A DNA stretch of 64,000 bases from Paracidovorax sp031843945 (GCF_031843945.1 NZ_JAVTJJ010000006.1:62001-126000), one strand, 5' to 3'; positions 16,663 through 25,140 are shown, numbered from the stretch's first letter. Numbers and translations are program-made. The notes: generated from the letters alone by a model not told the origin.

Positions 16663-17358
16663 TCAGCGCCGCCTCTCCAGCACCATTTCGTCGTTCAAAC
16701 GCGTCATCTGGAACGCGGAAAGAAAGCTGTTGCCCAGCAGCACATAAGGCATGGCCTGTGGCGTGACGACGGCGTCGACAGCGCGCAGTTCCACGTCGCC
16801 GATGCGCACCGAGTCGAGCTTGAGCCGCCAGCCTTGCGTGGCACCGTTGGCGGTGTTCATCATCACCGGCTGGCCGGCGCGAAAGGGCAGGCCCATGCGC
16901 TCGGCATCGGGCAGGCCGATGGCCACCGCAGTGGCGCCGGTATCCACCATGTACTGCATCACGCGGCCATTGATGGTGCCGCTGCCCATGAAGTGGCCCC
17001 GCATGTCGGATCGCAGCACCACGCGCTGGCCCGCGCTGGCCGAGCGGATGCTGACGGGCGCCGCGCCCAGCACCACCGTGCGGCGCTGGCCGGCCACGTC
17101 GACCACCACATCGTCGCGGCCGACGGACACCACCGTCACGCCCTTGTGCGTTTCACCGGGCGCCACGCCGCGGGGTTGCGATCCGTCGACCACCAGCAGT
17201 GCACGCGTGCCCAGAATGCCGCTCAGCGCCACCGCCTGCGCGCTGGCCGCCAAGGGTGCGGCCGACAGCATCAGGCCCAGCCACACCGCAGCCGACATTC
17301 CACCCGACCGTCCCGAATGCGGCGGCCAGCAAAGGCTTGGTGGGCGTTGGTCGGACAT
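16663..17358 (-). CDS. Retropepsin-like aspartic protease (clan AA)
   Basis: A 231-residue exported protein. The catalytic motif is MVDTGATAVAIGL, the DTG-A/T signature of retropepsin-like proteases, with the paired hydrophobic VLLGNSFLSAF near the C-terminus. The clan AA domain occupies roughly the last 125 residues. A signal peptide is visible from an internal Met (MSAAVWLGLMLSAAP ending SAQA), so the true start may be that codon (17298) rather than the ATG at 17358. Periplasmic location is inferred. Confidence 0.85.
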   Translation of the reverse strand: MSDQRPPSLCWPPHSGRSGGMSAAVWLGLMLSAAPLAASAQAVALSGILGTRALLVVDGSQPRGVAPGETHKGVTVVSVGRDDVVVDVAGQRRTVVLGAAPVSIRSASAGQRVVLRSDMRGHFMGSGTINGRVMQYMVDTGATAVAIGLPDAERMGLPFRAGQPVMMNTANGATQGWRLKLDSVRIGDVELRAVDAVVTPQAMPYVLLGNSFLSAFQMTRLNDEMVLERRR

Positions 17359-17391
17359 TCGGGGCACACGAGGAGAAGAGGTGGGGTGCCT

Positions 17392-17877
17392 TTAGTCGCG
17401 GAAGTTGTCGAACGACAGGGGAATGTCGGTCACTTCCTTGCGCAGCAGGGCCATGGCGGCCTGCAGGTCGTCGCGCTTGGTGCCGGTGACGCGTACTTTT
17501 TCTTCCTGGATGGCGGCCTGCACCTTGAGCTTGCTTTCCTTGATGATCTTCTGGATCTTCTTGGCCAGCTCGCTTTCGATGCCGTTACGCACCTTTACCA
17601 GCTGCTTGACCTTGTCGCCGCCAATCTTCTGCGGCTTCTCGATGTCGAGGAAGCGCACGTCCACATTGCGCTTGGTCAGCTTGCTGCGCAGGATGTCGTC
17701 GACCTGCTGCAGCTGGAATTCGGCGTCGCCGAACAGGGTAATTTCCTTGTCCTTGAACTCGATGGCGGCGGAGGTGCCCTTGAAATCGAAGCGTGTGCCG
17801 ATCTCCTTGGCGGTGTTCTCCACAGCGTTCTTCACTTCGACAAGGTTGGCTTCACAGACGGTATCAAAAGAAGGCAT
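17392..17877 (-). CDS. yajQ: YajQ family cyclic-di-GMP-binding protein
   Basis: A 161-residue two-domain protein of the YajQ family: MPSFDTVCEANLVEVKNAV at the start, RFDFKGTSAAIEFKD, and IQEEKVRVTGTKRDDLQ near the end. Family members in Xanthomonas and Pseudomonas bind cyclic-di-GMP and alter transcription. The ATG at 17875-17877 gives the standard length. Divergent from murB with 65 bp between starts, and upstream of a retropepsin-like protease and a degenerate HD-GYP protein. Confidence 0.95.
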   Translation of the reverse strand: MPSFDTVCEANLVEVKNAVENTAKEIGTRFDFKGTSAAIEFKDKEITLFGDAEFQLQQVDDILRSKLTKRNVDVRFLDIEKPQKIGGDKVKQLVKVRNGIESELAKKIQKIIKESKLKVQAAIQEEKVRVTGTKRDDLQAAMALLRKEVTDIPLSFDNFRD

Positions 17878-17942
17878 GGCGTGACTCTCGGAAACTAGGG
17901 AAGAACCCTGCCCACGCATGGGCGGGTGCGACAATCCGGCCG

Positions 17943-19016
17943 ATGTTAGTCGAGAAAAACGCCCCCCTGCAGCCCTGCAACACCTTCGGCATCGTCGCGC
18001 GCGCCCAGACGTTGGTGCGTGCCCGTTCGGTGCAGGACGTGCAGGCCCTGCTGGCCGACCCGGTGCTGGGCCGCCAGCCCGTGTTCGTCTTGGGCGGGGG
18101 CAGCAACATCGTGCTGACGGGCGACGTCAAGCCCGTCGTGCTGAAAATGGAAATCAAGGGCCTGCGCCTGGCGGCAGAAACCGACCGGCACTGGATCGTG
18201 GAGGCCGGCGCGGGCGAGGTCTGGCACGACGCGGTGGCCTGGACGCTGGAGCACGGCTTTCCCGGCCTGGAAAACCTGGCGCTGATTCCGGGCACCGTGG
18301 GCGCGTCGCCGGTGCAGAACATCGGTGCCTATGGCGTGGAGTTGCAAGACCGCTTCGAGTCGCTGGACGCGATCGACCTGGCAACGGGCCAGGTGTTTTC
18401 CTTGACCGCCGAGCAGTGCGGGTTCGGCTATCGCGACTCGGTCTTCAAGCACGCGCCGCAAGCGGCCAGCGACGAAACCGGGTTGCCGCGCGGCATGGGG
18501 CTGGCCGGGCGAGCGGTCATCACCCATGTGCGTTTTTTGCTGCCTAAAGCCTGGAAGCCCGAACTGGGCTACCTGGACCTGGAACGCAAGCGCGCCGAAG
18601 CCGGCGTGCAGGTGCCCACGCCGCGCCAGGTGTTCGACTGGGTGTGCGAGGTGCGCCGCGCCAAGCTGCCCGACCCGGCCGTGGTCGGCAACGCCGGCAG
18701 CTTCTTCAAGAACCCCACCGTCACGCCCGACCAGTGCGCGGACATCATCGCGCGCGAGCCCAAGATCGTTCACTACCCCATGCCCGACGGCACCATCAAG
18801 CTGGCGGCCGGCTGGTTGATCGACGCCTGCGGCTGGAAGGGCAAGAGCGTGGGCAAGGCCGGCGTCTATGAAAAGCAGGCGCTGGTGCTGGTCAACCGCG
18901 GCCAGGGCGCCGACAGCGTGACGGGCGGCGAGGTGATGACGCTGGCCAAAGCCATCCAGACCAGCGTGTACGAGCGCTTCGGCATCCGGCTGGAGCCGGA
19001 GCCGGTGGTGGTCTAG
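17943..19016 (+). CDS. murB: UDP-N-acetylenolpyruvoylglucosamine reductase
   Basis: FAD enzyme that reduces the enolpyruvyl group to make UDP-MurNAc for peptidoglycan. 357 residues, E. coli-like type I MurB. FAD-binding VLGGGSNIVLTGD, IPGTVGASPVQNIGAYGVEL and the catalytic region VVGNAGSFFKNP are present. The ATG at 17943 is the first in frame with family similarity. A hairpin repeat follows the stop by 31 bp. Confidence 0.97.
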   Translation: MLVEKNAPLQPCNTFGIVARAQTLVRARSVQDVQALLADPVLGRQPVFVLGGGSNIVLTGDVKPVVLKMEIKGLRLAAETDRHWIVEAGAGEVWHDAVAWTLEHGFPGLENLALIPGTVGASPVQNIGAYGVELQDRFESLDAIDLATGQVFSLTAEQCGFGYRDSVFKHAPQAASDETGLPRGMGLAGRAVITHVRFLLPKAWKPELGYLDLERKRAEAGVQVPTPRQVFDWVCEVRRAKLPDPAVVGNAGSFFKNPTVTPDQCADIIAREPKIVHYPMPDGTIKLAAGWLIDACGWKGKSVGKAGVYEKQALVLVNRGQGADSVTGGEVMTLAKAIQTSVYERFGIRLEPEPVVV

Positions 19017-19047
19017 CGGCGCGACCTGCTCGCGTCATTGGCGATTT

Positions 19048-19103
19048 GCTATTAAATTTATAGCTGCTTGCGCTTGATGGATAAGCGCTAGAGGCCGATT
19101 TGA
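19048..19103 (-). repeat. Hairpin repeat copy R4, between murB and the CMD gene
   Basis: GCTATTAAATTTATAGCTG, stem GCGCTT...AAGCGC with loop GATGGAT, then CTAGAGGCCGATTTGA. One of the best preserved copies; it lies between two convergent genes. Confidence 0.9.
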
Positions 19104-19154
19104 CTCATATTCTGCTGCTTCAGTAGCCGCAGGCTCAGCCAGGTGGCCGCTCAG

Positions 19155-19613
19155 TCACGCGGCCGCAGCGCCTGCCGGCTGGGCGCGGAACGCCACCTGA
19201 AACCGGTTCCAGCCATTGATCGCCACCACGGTCAGGGTCAGCTCGACGATTTCCGCTTCGGTGAATTGCGCTGTCACTTCGTCATAAAGGCTGTCGGGCA
19301 CGTCCTGCGTCTGGGCCAGCCGGGTCAGTGATTCGGCCCAGGCCAGCGCTGCACGCTCGCGGGCGTCGAACAGACCGGCCTCGCGCCAGGCGGCCACCAG
19401 ATGCAGCCGCCGATCCGTCTCGCCATGCTTGCGCGCCACGCCCACATGCAGGTCGATGCAGAACGCGCAGCCGTTGATTTGCGAGACGCGCATCTTCACG
19501 AGCTCCTTCAGGCCAATGGGCAGCGTGCCGGCGCTGATCTGGTTCTCCAGCGCCATCATGGCTTGGGTGGGTGCGGGGTGGTTCTTGAGCAGTTGGATGC
19601 GTTGCTTGGACAT
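19155..19613 (-). CDS. Carboxymuconolactone decarboxylase family protein (AhpD-like)
   Basis: A 152-residue AhpD-like protein with the redox/active-site motif NGCAFCIDLHVGVAR (CxxC then His). The ATG at 19613 has GAAAGG seven bases upstream. It lies 113 bp downstream of an ECF41 sigma factor gene on the same strand. Carboxymuconolactone decarboxylase-like (COE) proteins are the characteristic targets of ECF41 sigma factors, so this is probably the regulon gene. The substrate is unknown. Confidence 0.92.
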   Translation of the reverse strand: MSKQRIQLLKNHPAPTQAMMALENQISAGTLPIGLKELVKMRVSQINGCAFCIDLHVGVARKHGETDRRLHLVAAWREAGLFDARERAALAWAESLTRLAQTQDVPDSLYDEVTAQFTEAEIVELTLTVVAINGWNRFQVAFRAQPAGAAAA

Positions 19614-19726
19614 GGAGTGCCTTTCGGTGGTGGTGAGAAAACGGTTGGGAGAGCGAATGGCCACGGCACAGCCCGCCTTGGTGCGGGCGACAAGTTGCCG
19701 GTGGTGGTGGAAGGGGCGCGCGGGCG

Positions 19727-20590
19727 CTACAGCCCGCGCAGCTTTTCCGGGTTCAACACGGCGTAGACGCCGTGGATCTGGGTGCCGTCGGTCTGCAGCG
19801 CCAGCGCCAGGCGCGGCACGGCGCCTTCGCGCAGTACCAGGCCCGGCGTGCCGTTGATCTGCACTTCTTCGAGCGTGAGGTATTGCAGGTGCAGGCGCCA
19901 CACGGCGACGGCGAACCGGGCGAGCGCGCGCGGGCCGCGCAGCACCTTGGTGGCGGCGGGCACCTTGCCGCCCCCGTCGGGCGTCCAGGTCGCGTCGGCG
20001 GCGAACAGGGACAGCATGGCCTCGTGGTTCTGGGCGCGCATGGCGTCCACAAACCGATGCAGCAGCGCTTGCGCGGCGTCGGGCGTGGCGGTGAAGCGCA
20101 CCTTGTCTTGCCGCACTTGGGTGCGGGCGCGGTGCACCAGCTGCCGGCAGGCGGCCTCGCTGCGGTTCAGCACGGTGGCGACTTCCGCATAGTCGCTGTC
20201 GAACACGTCGTGCAGCAGGAAGGCGGCACGCTCGTCGGGCGACAGGCGCTCCAGCACGACGAGCAGCGCGATGGACAGGTCGCTCGCCAACTCGGCCCGC
20301 GCATCGGCGGGCGGGGCCGTGCCTTCGGCAATCCACGGCTCGGGCAGCCAGGGGCCGCTGTAGTGCTCGCGCTCGGTGCGTGCGGCGCGCAGCCGGTCCA
20401 CGCACAGGCGCGTGACGGTGGTCACCAGCCAGGCCTGGGCCGTCTGCACGCGATCGGCGTCGGTGGACTGCCAGCGCAGCCAGGCGTCCTGCAGCACGTC
20501 TTGCGCGTCGGCGCGGCTGCCCAGCATGCGGTAGGCCACGCCCATCAGGCGGGGGCGGTGCTGCTGGAAGGCGGCGGTGTGCGGGTCCAT
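19727..20590 (-). CDS. ECF41-type RNA polymerase sigma factor with SnoaL-like C-terminal domain
   Basis: About 287 residues. Regions 2 and 4 (first 165 residues; RLMGVAYRMLGSRADAQDVLQD and the region 4 helix-turn-helix) are followed by a SnoaL-like domain of about 120 residues that in this group controls sigma activity in place of an anti-sigma. The known ECF41 motifs are present: WLPEP in the linker, DGGGKV in the extension, and NPEKL at the C-terminus. I place the start at ATG 20590 (MDPHTAAFQQHRPRL), because an upstream ATG at 20650 overlaps a perfect ECF41 promoter (20623-20649). ATG 20614 is also possible. Confidence 0.9.
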   Translation of the reverse strand: MDPHTAAFQQHRPRLMGVAYRMLGSRADAQDVLQDAWLRWQSTDADRVQTAQAWLVTTVTRLCVDRLRAARTEREHYSGPWLPEPWIAEGTAPPADARAELASDLSIALLVVLERLSPDERAAFLLHDVFDSDYAEVATVLNRSEAACRQLVHRARTQVRQDKVRFTATPDAAQALLHRFVDAMRAQNHEAMLSLFAADATWTPDGGGKVPAATKVLRGPRALARFAVAVWRLHLQYLTLEEVQINGTPGLVLREGAVPRLALALQTDGTQIHGVYAVLNPEKLRGL

Positions 20591-20622
20591 GGCAGTGCGG
20601 GCGTTGGCGTTCATACCCTCAA

Positions 20623-20649
20623 GACGGCTGGCACGGTGATTTTGTGACA
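20623..20649 (-). promoter_or_regulatory. ECF41-type promoter upstream of the sigma gene
   Basis: On the minus strand, TGTCACA (20649-20643), a 16-bp spacer and CGTC (20626-20623). This matches the published ECF41 promoter consensus TGTCACA-N16-CGTC exactly. Predicted transcription start near 20617. Confidence 0.75.
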
Positions 20650-20672
20650 TGGTCGCGCCCTATGCGCCGCCC

Positions 20673-20707
20673 AAAAGAAAACCGCCCGGCCTTGCGGCGG
20701 GGCGGTT
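20673..20707 (-). terminator. Rho-independent terminator after argG
   Basis: On the minus strand, stem AACCGCCC / GGGCGGTT with a loop of about 12 bases, followed by TTCTTTT. It lies between the argG stop and the ECF41 promoter. Confidence 0.8.
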
Positions 20708-20762
20708 GCTATTCAATTTATAGCTGCCAGCGCTTATGTACCAAGCGCTAGAGGCCGATTTG
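20708..20762 (-). repeat. Hairpin repeat copy R5, at the argG 3' end
   Basis: GCTATTCAATTTATAGCTG, stem AGCGCTT / AAGCGCT, then AGAGGCCGATTTGG. It ends four bases from the argG stop codon. Confidence 0.88.
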
Positions 20763-20766
20763 GCAC

Positions 20767-22110
20767 TTATTTCTTGTCGCTGTCGTCACCCAGCTGCGCC
20801 AGCGCTGCATTGCCGCCCAGCGACAGCAGGCCTGCCTGGGCGTACACGCCCAGCTTGTGGCGCGTGTCGATGATGTCCAGGTTGCGCATGGTCAGCTGGC
20901 CGATGCGGTCTGCCGGGCTGAACGGCGCGTCTTCCACCTTTTCCATCGACAGGCGCTCGGGCGCGTAGGTCAGGTTGGGCGATTCGGTGTTCAGCAGCGA
21001 ATAGTCGTTGCCGCGGCGCAGCTCCAGCGTCACGGTGCCGGTGATGGCGCGTGCAATCCAGCGCTGGGCAGTTTCGCGCAGCATGATGGCCTGCGGGTCG
21101 AACCAGCGGCCCTGGTACAGCAGGCGGCCGAGCTTGAGTCCGTTCATGCGGTACTGCTCGATGGTGTCTTCGTTGTGGATGCCGGTCACCAGGCGCTCGT
21201 AGGCGATGTGCAGCAGCGCCAGGCCCGGGGCTTCGTAGATGCCGCGGCTCTTGGCTTCGATGATGCGGTTTTCGATCTGGTCGCTCATCCCCAAGCCGTG
21301 GCGGCCGCCGATGCGGTTGGCTTCCAGGATCAGTGCGACGGGGTCGTTGTATTCGACGCCGTTCAGCGCGACGGGCTGGCCTTCCTCGAAACGCACCGAG
21401 ACTTCCTCGGACTTCACCTGCACGTCGTCCTTCCAGAACGCGACGCCCATGATGGGGTTCACGATGCGGATGCCCTGGTTCAAAAACTCCAGGTCCTTCG
21501 CTTCATGCGTGGCGCCCAGCATGTTGCTGTCGGTGCTGTACGCCTTCTCGGCGCTCATCTTGTAGCCGAAGCCTTCCTTCGTCATGAAGGCCGACATTTC
21601 GGCGCGGCCGCCCAGCTCGTCGATGAACAGCTGGTCCAGCCAGGGCTTGTAGATCTTGAGCGAAGGGTTGGTGAGCAGACCGTAGCGGTAAAAGCGCTCG
21701 ATGTCGTTGCCCTTGAAGGTCGAGCCGTCGCCCCAGATGTGGACGTCGTCTTCCTTCATGGCGGCCACCAGCATGGTGCCGGTGACGGCGCGGCCCAGTG
21801 GCGTGGTGTTGAAGTAGGTGACGCCGGCCGTGCTGATGTGGAAGGCGCCGGCCTGCAGCGCGGCAATTCCTTCGTGCGCCAGTTGCGTGCGGCAGTCGAC
21901 CAGGCGGGCCTTTTCGGCGCCGTATTCCATCGCCTTGGCGGGGATGGCGTCGTAGTCGGGCTCGTCGGGCTGGCCCAGGTTGGCGGTGTAGGCGTAGGGC
22001 AGGGCGCCCTTGTTCTTCATCCAGCGCAGTGCGGCGCTGGTGTCGAGGCCGCCGGAGAAGGCGATGCCAACCTTCTGGTTCAGGGGCAGGTTCTGGAGGA
22101 TGGTGGCCAT
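20767..22110 (-). CDS. argG: Argininosuccinate synthase
   Basis: ATP-dependent joining of citrulline and aspartate in arginine synthesis. 447 residues, the longer E. coli-like type. The P-loop-like AFSGGLDTSAALRWM lies near the start, and TYFNTTPLGRAVTGTML and IWGDGSTFKGNDIERFYRYG follow. The ATG at 22110 is chosen for family length; upstream in-frame sequence belongs to the ppnP region. 26 bp after ppnP on the same strand. Confidence 0.97.
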   Translation of the reverse strand: MATILQNLPLNQKVGIAFSGGLDTSAALRWMKNKGALPYAYTANLGQPDEPDYDAIPAKAMEYGAEKARLVDCRTQLAHEGIAALQAGAFHISTAGVTYFNTTPLGRAVTGTMLVAAMKEDDVHIWGDGSTFKGNDIERFYRYGLLTNPSLKIYKPWLDQLFIDELGGRAEMSAFMTKEGFGYKMSAEKAYSTDSNMLGATHEAKDLEFLNQGIRIVNPIMGVAFWKDDVQVKSEEVSVRFEEGQPVALNGVEYNDPVALILEANRIGGRHGLGMSDQIENRIIEAKSRGIYEAPGLALLHIAYERLVTGIHNEDTIEQYRMNGLKLGRLLYQGRWFDPQAIMLRETAQRWIARAITGTVTLELRRGNDYSLLNTESPNLTYAPERLSMEKVEDAPFSPADRIGQLTMRNLDIIDTRHKLGVYAQAGLLSLGGNAALAQLGDDSDKK

Positions 22111-22136
22111 GTCGGTCAGGGCTTTCTTCTTGTGGC

Positions 22137-22454
22137 TCAGCCGAAGTGGCAGATGTAGTGGTAGGCGGTGGTGACGCGGATCTCGAACTTCGAGTTGCCG
22201 GGCACGCTGAACTTTTCGCCCGCCGCGGACTTCACCCAGGCATCGGTGCCATCGAGCTTGTATTCGCAGTCGCCGCCCACGCCTTCCATGATCTCGGGCG
22301 CGCCGGTGTTGAAAGTCAGCGTGGCGGGCAGGATCACACCCACCGATTTCTTCGTGCCGTCCGGGAACGTGATGTTGTGGCTCACGCACTTGCCGTCGAA
22401 ATACACGTTGGCCTGGGTGGTGACGGACACGCCGTCGATTTTTTCGGTGGTCAT
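22137..22454 (-). CDS. ppnP: Pyrimidine/purine nucleoside phosphorylase PpnP
   Basis: Small cupin-like phosphorylase (former DUF1255) that splits several nucleosides with phosphate. 105 residues, standard size. The family core VGVILPATLTFNTGAPEIME and the C-terminal KFEIRVTTAYHYICHFG are present. The ATG at 22454 is used; the in-frame upstream extension lacks similarity. It lies upstream of argG and after a terminator for the glycine-zipper gene. Confidence 0.93.
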   Translation of the reverse strand: MTTEKIDGVSVTTQANVYFDGKCVSHNITFPDGTKKSVGVILPATLTFNTGAPEIMEGVGGDCEYKLDGTDAWVKSAAGEKFSVPGNSKFEIRVTTAYHYICHFG

Positions 22455-22539
22455 GGATGCGGAGGAAGAGGAGGGAGACAAACCGGCGATTTTAGGCGTG
22501 CGATGCGTCAGCGCCATGCCCGAGCCCGGTGCCAGCATG

Positions 22540-22565
22540 AAAAAAGGAGCCTGGAAAGGCTCCTT
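22540..22565 (-). terminator. Rho-independent terminator after the glycine-zipper gene
   Basis: On the minus strand, stem AAGGAGCC / GGCTCCTT, loop of six bases, followed by six T. Confidence 0.88.
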
Positions 22566-22608
22566 GATGCAACTGAGGCGGTTCGGTCGGCACGGTTGCC
22601 GCCCGGTA

Positions 22609-23244
22609 TCAGCGCCAGTAAGGATCGCGGTGGCGAGGGCCGTAGTAGGGCCGGCCGTAGGCGTCGTGGTATTCGATCACCACCGGTGGCGGCTGCTGCA
22701 CATAAGCCACTGGGCCGGGCTGGGTCGATACCACCACGCCGGGCTGCACATAGCCGCCGCCTTGTGGGTAGCTGGTCATGCCCTGCACGGCGGGCTGCAC
22801 GTTCAGCGGAATCCAGGCGCCCGGGTCATTCTGCGTACGGGTGTTGTACTGGCGGCCCGCGTATTCATAGACCACGTTGTAGCCCACGGCGCGGTTCTCG
22901 TAATACGTCTGCGTGCTGCACCGCTGCACGTTCTGATAGCCGCCGCGCGTGCCTTCCACGTTGTTGCCCAGCACCGCACCACCAATCACGCCCAGCGCCG
23001 TGGCCGCAGCACGGCCGCTGCCGCCGCCAATCGCGTTGCCGGCCGCGCCACCGGCGATCGCACCCAGCAAGGCGCCCGCACCGCTCGGGCGCTGCTCGGA
23101 ATAAATCGTTTCATTGCCGCAGACCTGCTGCGGCACGGCGACCTGCTCGGTGATAGGCGTGGCGGAAAGCACGCGGCCCTGCTCCTGGGCGCTGGCGCCT
23201 GCCGCCAGGGCGGCAAGGGCTGCAAGGACGATGATCTTTTTCAT
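22609..23244 (-). CDS. Glycine zipper 2TM domain envelope protein
   Basis: A 211-residue exported protein. The signal peptide is MKKIIVLAALAALAAGASA. Residues about 55-100 form a glycine zipper (GALLGAIAGGAAGNAIGGG, ALGVIGGAVLGNNVE) typical of membrane-associated envelope proteins of the SlyB/RcnB-like kind. The C-terminal half is Tyr/Pro/Gln-rich and ends in a His/Arg/Tyr tail. AAGGAG precedes the ATG at 23244. A GTAAA-N5-GTAAA box lies about 90-100 bp upstream. Confidence 0.88.
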   Translation of the reverse strand: MKKIIVLAALAALAAGASAQEQGRVLSATPITEQVAVPQQVCGNETIYSEQRPSGAGALLGAIAGGAAGNAIGGGSGRAAATALGVIGGAVLGNNVEGTRGGYQNVQRCSTQTYYENRAVGYNVVYEYAGRQYNTRTQNDPGAWIPLNVQPAVQGMTSYPQGGGYVQPGVVVSTQPGPVAYVQQPPPVVIEYHDAYGRPYYGPRHRDPYWR

Positions 23245-23331
23245 GATGGAGAAGCTCCTTTCGGTCGGTGTACAACGCACCACTCAGGGAAAAAGTTTAG
23301 GCAGGCACCGTCGAGCGATTGAGCGGGTGGC

Positions 23332-23346
23332 GTAAAACTGCGTAAA
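23332..23346 (+). promoter_or_regulatory. Candidate CpxR-type operator
   Basis: GTAAA, five bases (ACTGC), GTAAA: an exact match to the CpxR box consensus GTAAA-N5-GTAAA. It lies upstream of the envelope glycine-zipper gene. The match is by pattern only and no cpxR gene is in the window. Confidence 0.4.
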
Positions 23347-23380
23347 GTTTTGTGCCGATGTGGGAAAGCAATGCCTGCAA

Positions 23381-23767
23381 TCAGCCGTTGGAGCGCGCCG
23401 GCAGCTGTTCGTTCCACGCGGTCGCGTCAAAACCGACGGACACCTGCTGATCCGCAGCACCGGCCCATTCCACGACGGGGCGTTTGATGACCGATGCGTT
23501 TGCCTGCATCAACGCGCTGGCGCTGGCGGCGTCCTGCACGGCAGCCTGACTGGCCGCGTCGAGCTTGCGCCACGTCGTGCCCTGGCGGTTGACCAGGCGT
23601 TCCCAGCCGACGGCGGCAACCCAACCCCCCAGCCGGTCAGCCGGCACGCCTTGCTTCTTGAAATCATGAAAGCGGTAGTGCACGCCTTGGTCGGCGAGCC
23701 AGGCACGCGCCTTTTTGACGGTGTCGCAGTTAGGGATTCCGTAGAGGGTGATCGCAGGGGTACTCAT
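23381..23767 (-). CDS. ArsC/Spx family protein (YffB-like)
   Basis: A 128-residue thioredoxin-fold protein. The N-terminal ITLYGIPNCDTVKKARAWL carries the single Cys typical of YffB/ArsC-like proteins, followed by YRFHDFKKQGVP and, near the end, NASVIKRPVVEW. Family members include glutathione-dependent arsenate reductases and proteins of unknown function; no ars genes adjoin, so arsenate reduction should not be assumed. The ATG at 23767 is chosen over one four codons upstream. Divergent from folC. Confidence 0.9.
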   Translation of the reverse strand: MSTPAITLYGIPNCDTVKKARAWLADQGVHYRFHDFKKQGVPADRLGGWVAAVGWERLVNRQGTTWRKLDAASQAAVQDAASASALMQANASVIKRPVVEWAGAADQQVSVGFDATAWNEQLPARSNG

Positions 23768-23814
23768 GGCATGAATCATCCCTCATGCGCGCGTCGGCGA
23801 CAATTCGCGGCTGT

Positions 23815-25140
23815 ATGAACACCCCACTACTGACCCTGGCCGACTGGCTGGCTCATTGCGAGCGGCTACACCCCAAAAACATCGACATGGGGCTGGATCG
23901 CGTCCGCGAAGTGGCTCGGCGTATGGCCTTGCGCTTCGACTGCCCGGTGATCACCGTGGCCGGCACCAATGGCAAGGGCTCTACCTGCGCCATGCTGGAG
24001 GCGGTCGCCCTGCAGGCCGGTTATCGGCCCGGCGTATACACATCGCCGCACCTGGTGCATTTTGAAGAGCGCTGCCGCGTCCATGGCGAGATCGTTGCGG
24101 CTGCCGAACTGGTTCCCCATTTCGAGGCCGTTGAGAAGGCACGCACTGAAGGCAGTGACGCCGTGTCGCTCACCTACTTCGAATTTACGACGCTGGCCAT
24201 CCTCCGATTGATGAGCCAAGCGCGGCTGGATGTGGCAATTCTGGAAGTGGGACTGGGCGGCCGCCTGGACGCAACCAACGTGGTGGATGCGGACTGCGCG
24301 GTCATCACCAGCATCGATATCGATCACGTTGAATTTTTGGGGCCTGACCGGGAGTCCATCGGCCGCGAGAAGGCGGGCATCATGCGGCCGGGCCGCCCCG
24401 TGGTGGTCAGCGACCCCATGGCGCCCCAAAGCGTGATCGACCATGCCGCCGAGATCGGAGCCGATCTGTGGCGGTTCGGGCAAGACTTCAATGTCTCCGG
24501 CGACAAGCAGCAATGGTCGTGGGCGGGCCGGGGCAGGCGGTATGCGGGCCTGGCCTATCCGGCCTTGCGTGGTGCCAATCAGCTGGTGAATGCGAGTGGA
24601 GCGCTGGCTGCCCTGGAAGCCGTGCGCGACAAGCTTCCCATCACTGCCCAATCGGTGCGCACCGGGCTGGCCATGGTCGAATTGCCCGGCCGCTTCCAGA
24701 TCGTGCCTGGCCAGCCCACGCTGGTGTTGGACGTGGCGCACAACCCGCATTCGGTGGCTGCATTGACGGCCAATCTGGATGCGATGGGATTTTTTCCCAC
24801 GACCCATGCCGTTTTCGGCGCCATGGCAGACAAGGAACTGGCGACCATGCTGGCCAAGGTGGGCCCGCTGATCGACCGGTGGTACTTCACCGATTTGCCC
24901 ACGCCGCGCGCAGAAACCGCCGCCGGCTTGCAGCAGAAATGGAATGCGCTGCAGATCGTGGCGGGCGGGCGCCGGCAGGTCGCCACCAGCCTGCACGCCG
25001 ATCCGGTGCAGGCCCTGCAGGCTGCGGTGGATGCTGCGGAACCCACTGATAGAATCGTGGTCTTTGGCTCGTTCTACACCGTTGGCGGCGTTCTTCACAA
25101 TGGAACGCCGCGTCTGCAGGCCAAGCATCTCGGCGCATAA
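23815..25140 (+). CDS. folC: Bifunctional folylpolyglutamate synthase / dihydrofolate synthase
   Basis: Adds glutamate to dihydropteroate and to folates. 441 residues. The Mur-ligase type P-loop VITVAGTNGKGST (near 45-57), the family opening LHPKNIDMGLDRV, YTSPHLVHFEER and VLDVAHNPHSVAAL are visible. It heads the folC-SPOR-cvpA-purF-metZ series, an order conserved in beta- and gammaproteobacteria. Divergent from the ArsC-like gene with 47 bp between starts. Confidence 0.96.
   Translation: MNTPLLTLADWLAHCERLHPKNIDMGLDRVREVARRMALRFDCPVITVAGTNGKGSTCAMLEAVALQAGYRPGVYTSPHLVHFEERCRVHGEIVAAAELVPHFEAVEKARTEGSDAVSLTYFEFTTLAILRLMSQARLDVAILEVGLGGRLDATNVVDADCAVITSIDIDHVEFLGPDRESIGREKAGIMRPGRPVVVSDPMAPQSVIDHAAEIGADLWRFGQDFNVSGDKQQWSWAGRGRRYAGLAYPALRGANQLVNASGALAALEAVRDKLPITAQSVRTGLAMVELPGRFQIVPGQPTLVLDVAHNPHSVAALTANLDAMGFFPTTHAVFGAMADKELATMLAKVGPLIDRWYFTDLPTPRAETAAGLQQKWNALQIVAGGRRQVATSLHADPVQALQAAVDAAEPTDRIVVFGSFYTVGGVLHNGTPRLQAKHLGA

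Noticed and set aside
16474..17898. A 474-codon open frame antisense to the HD-GYP, protease and yajQ genes
   Set aside because: Spans three recognised genes on the other strand with no motifs of its own.
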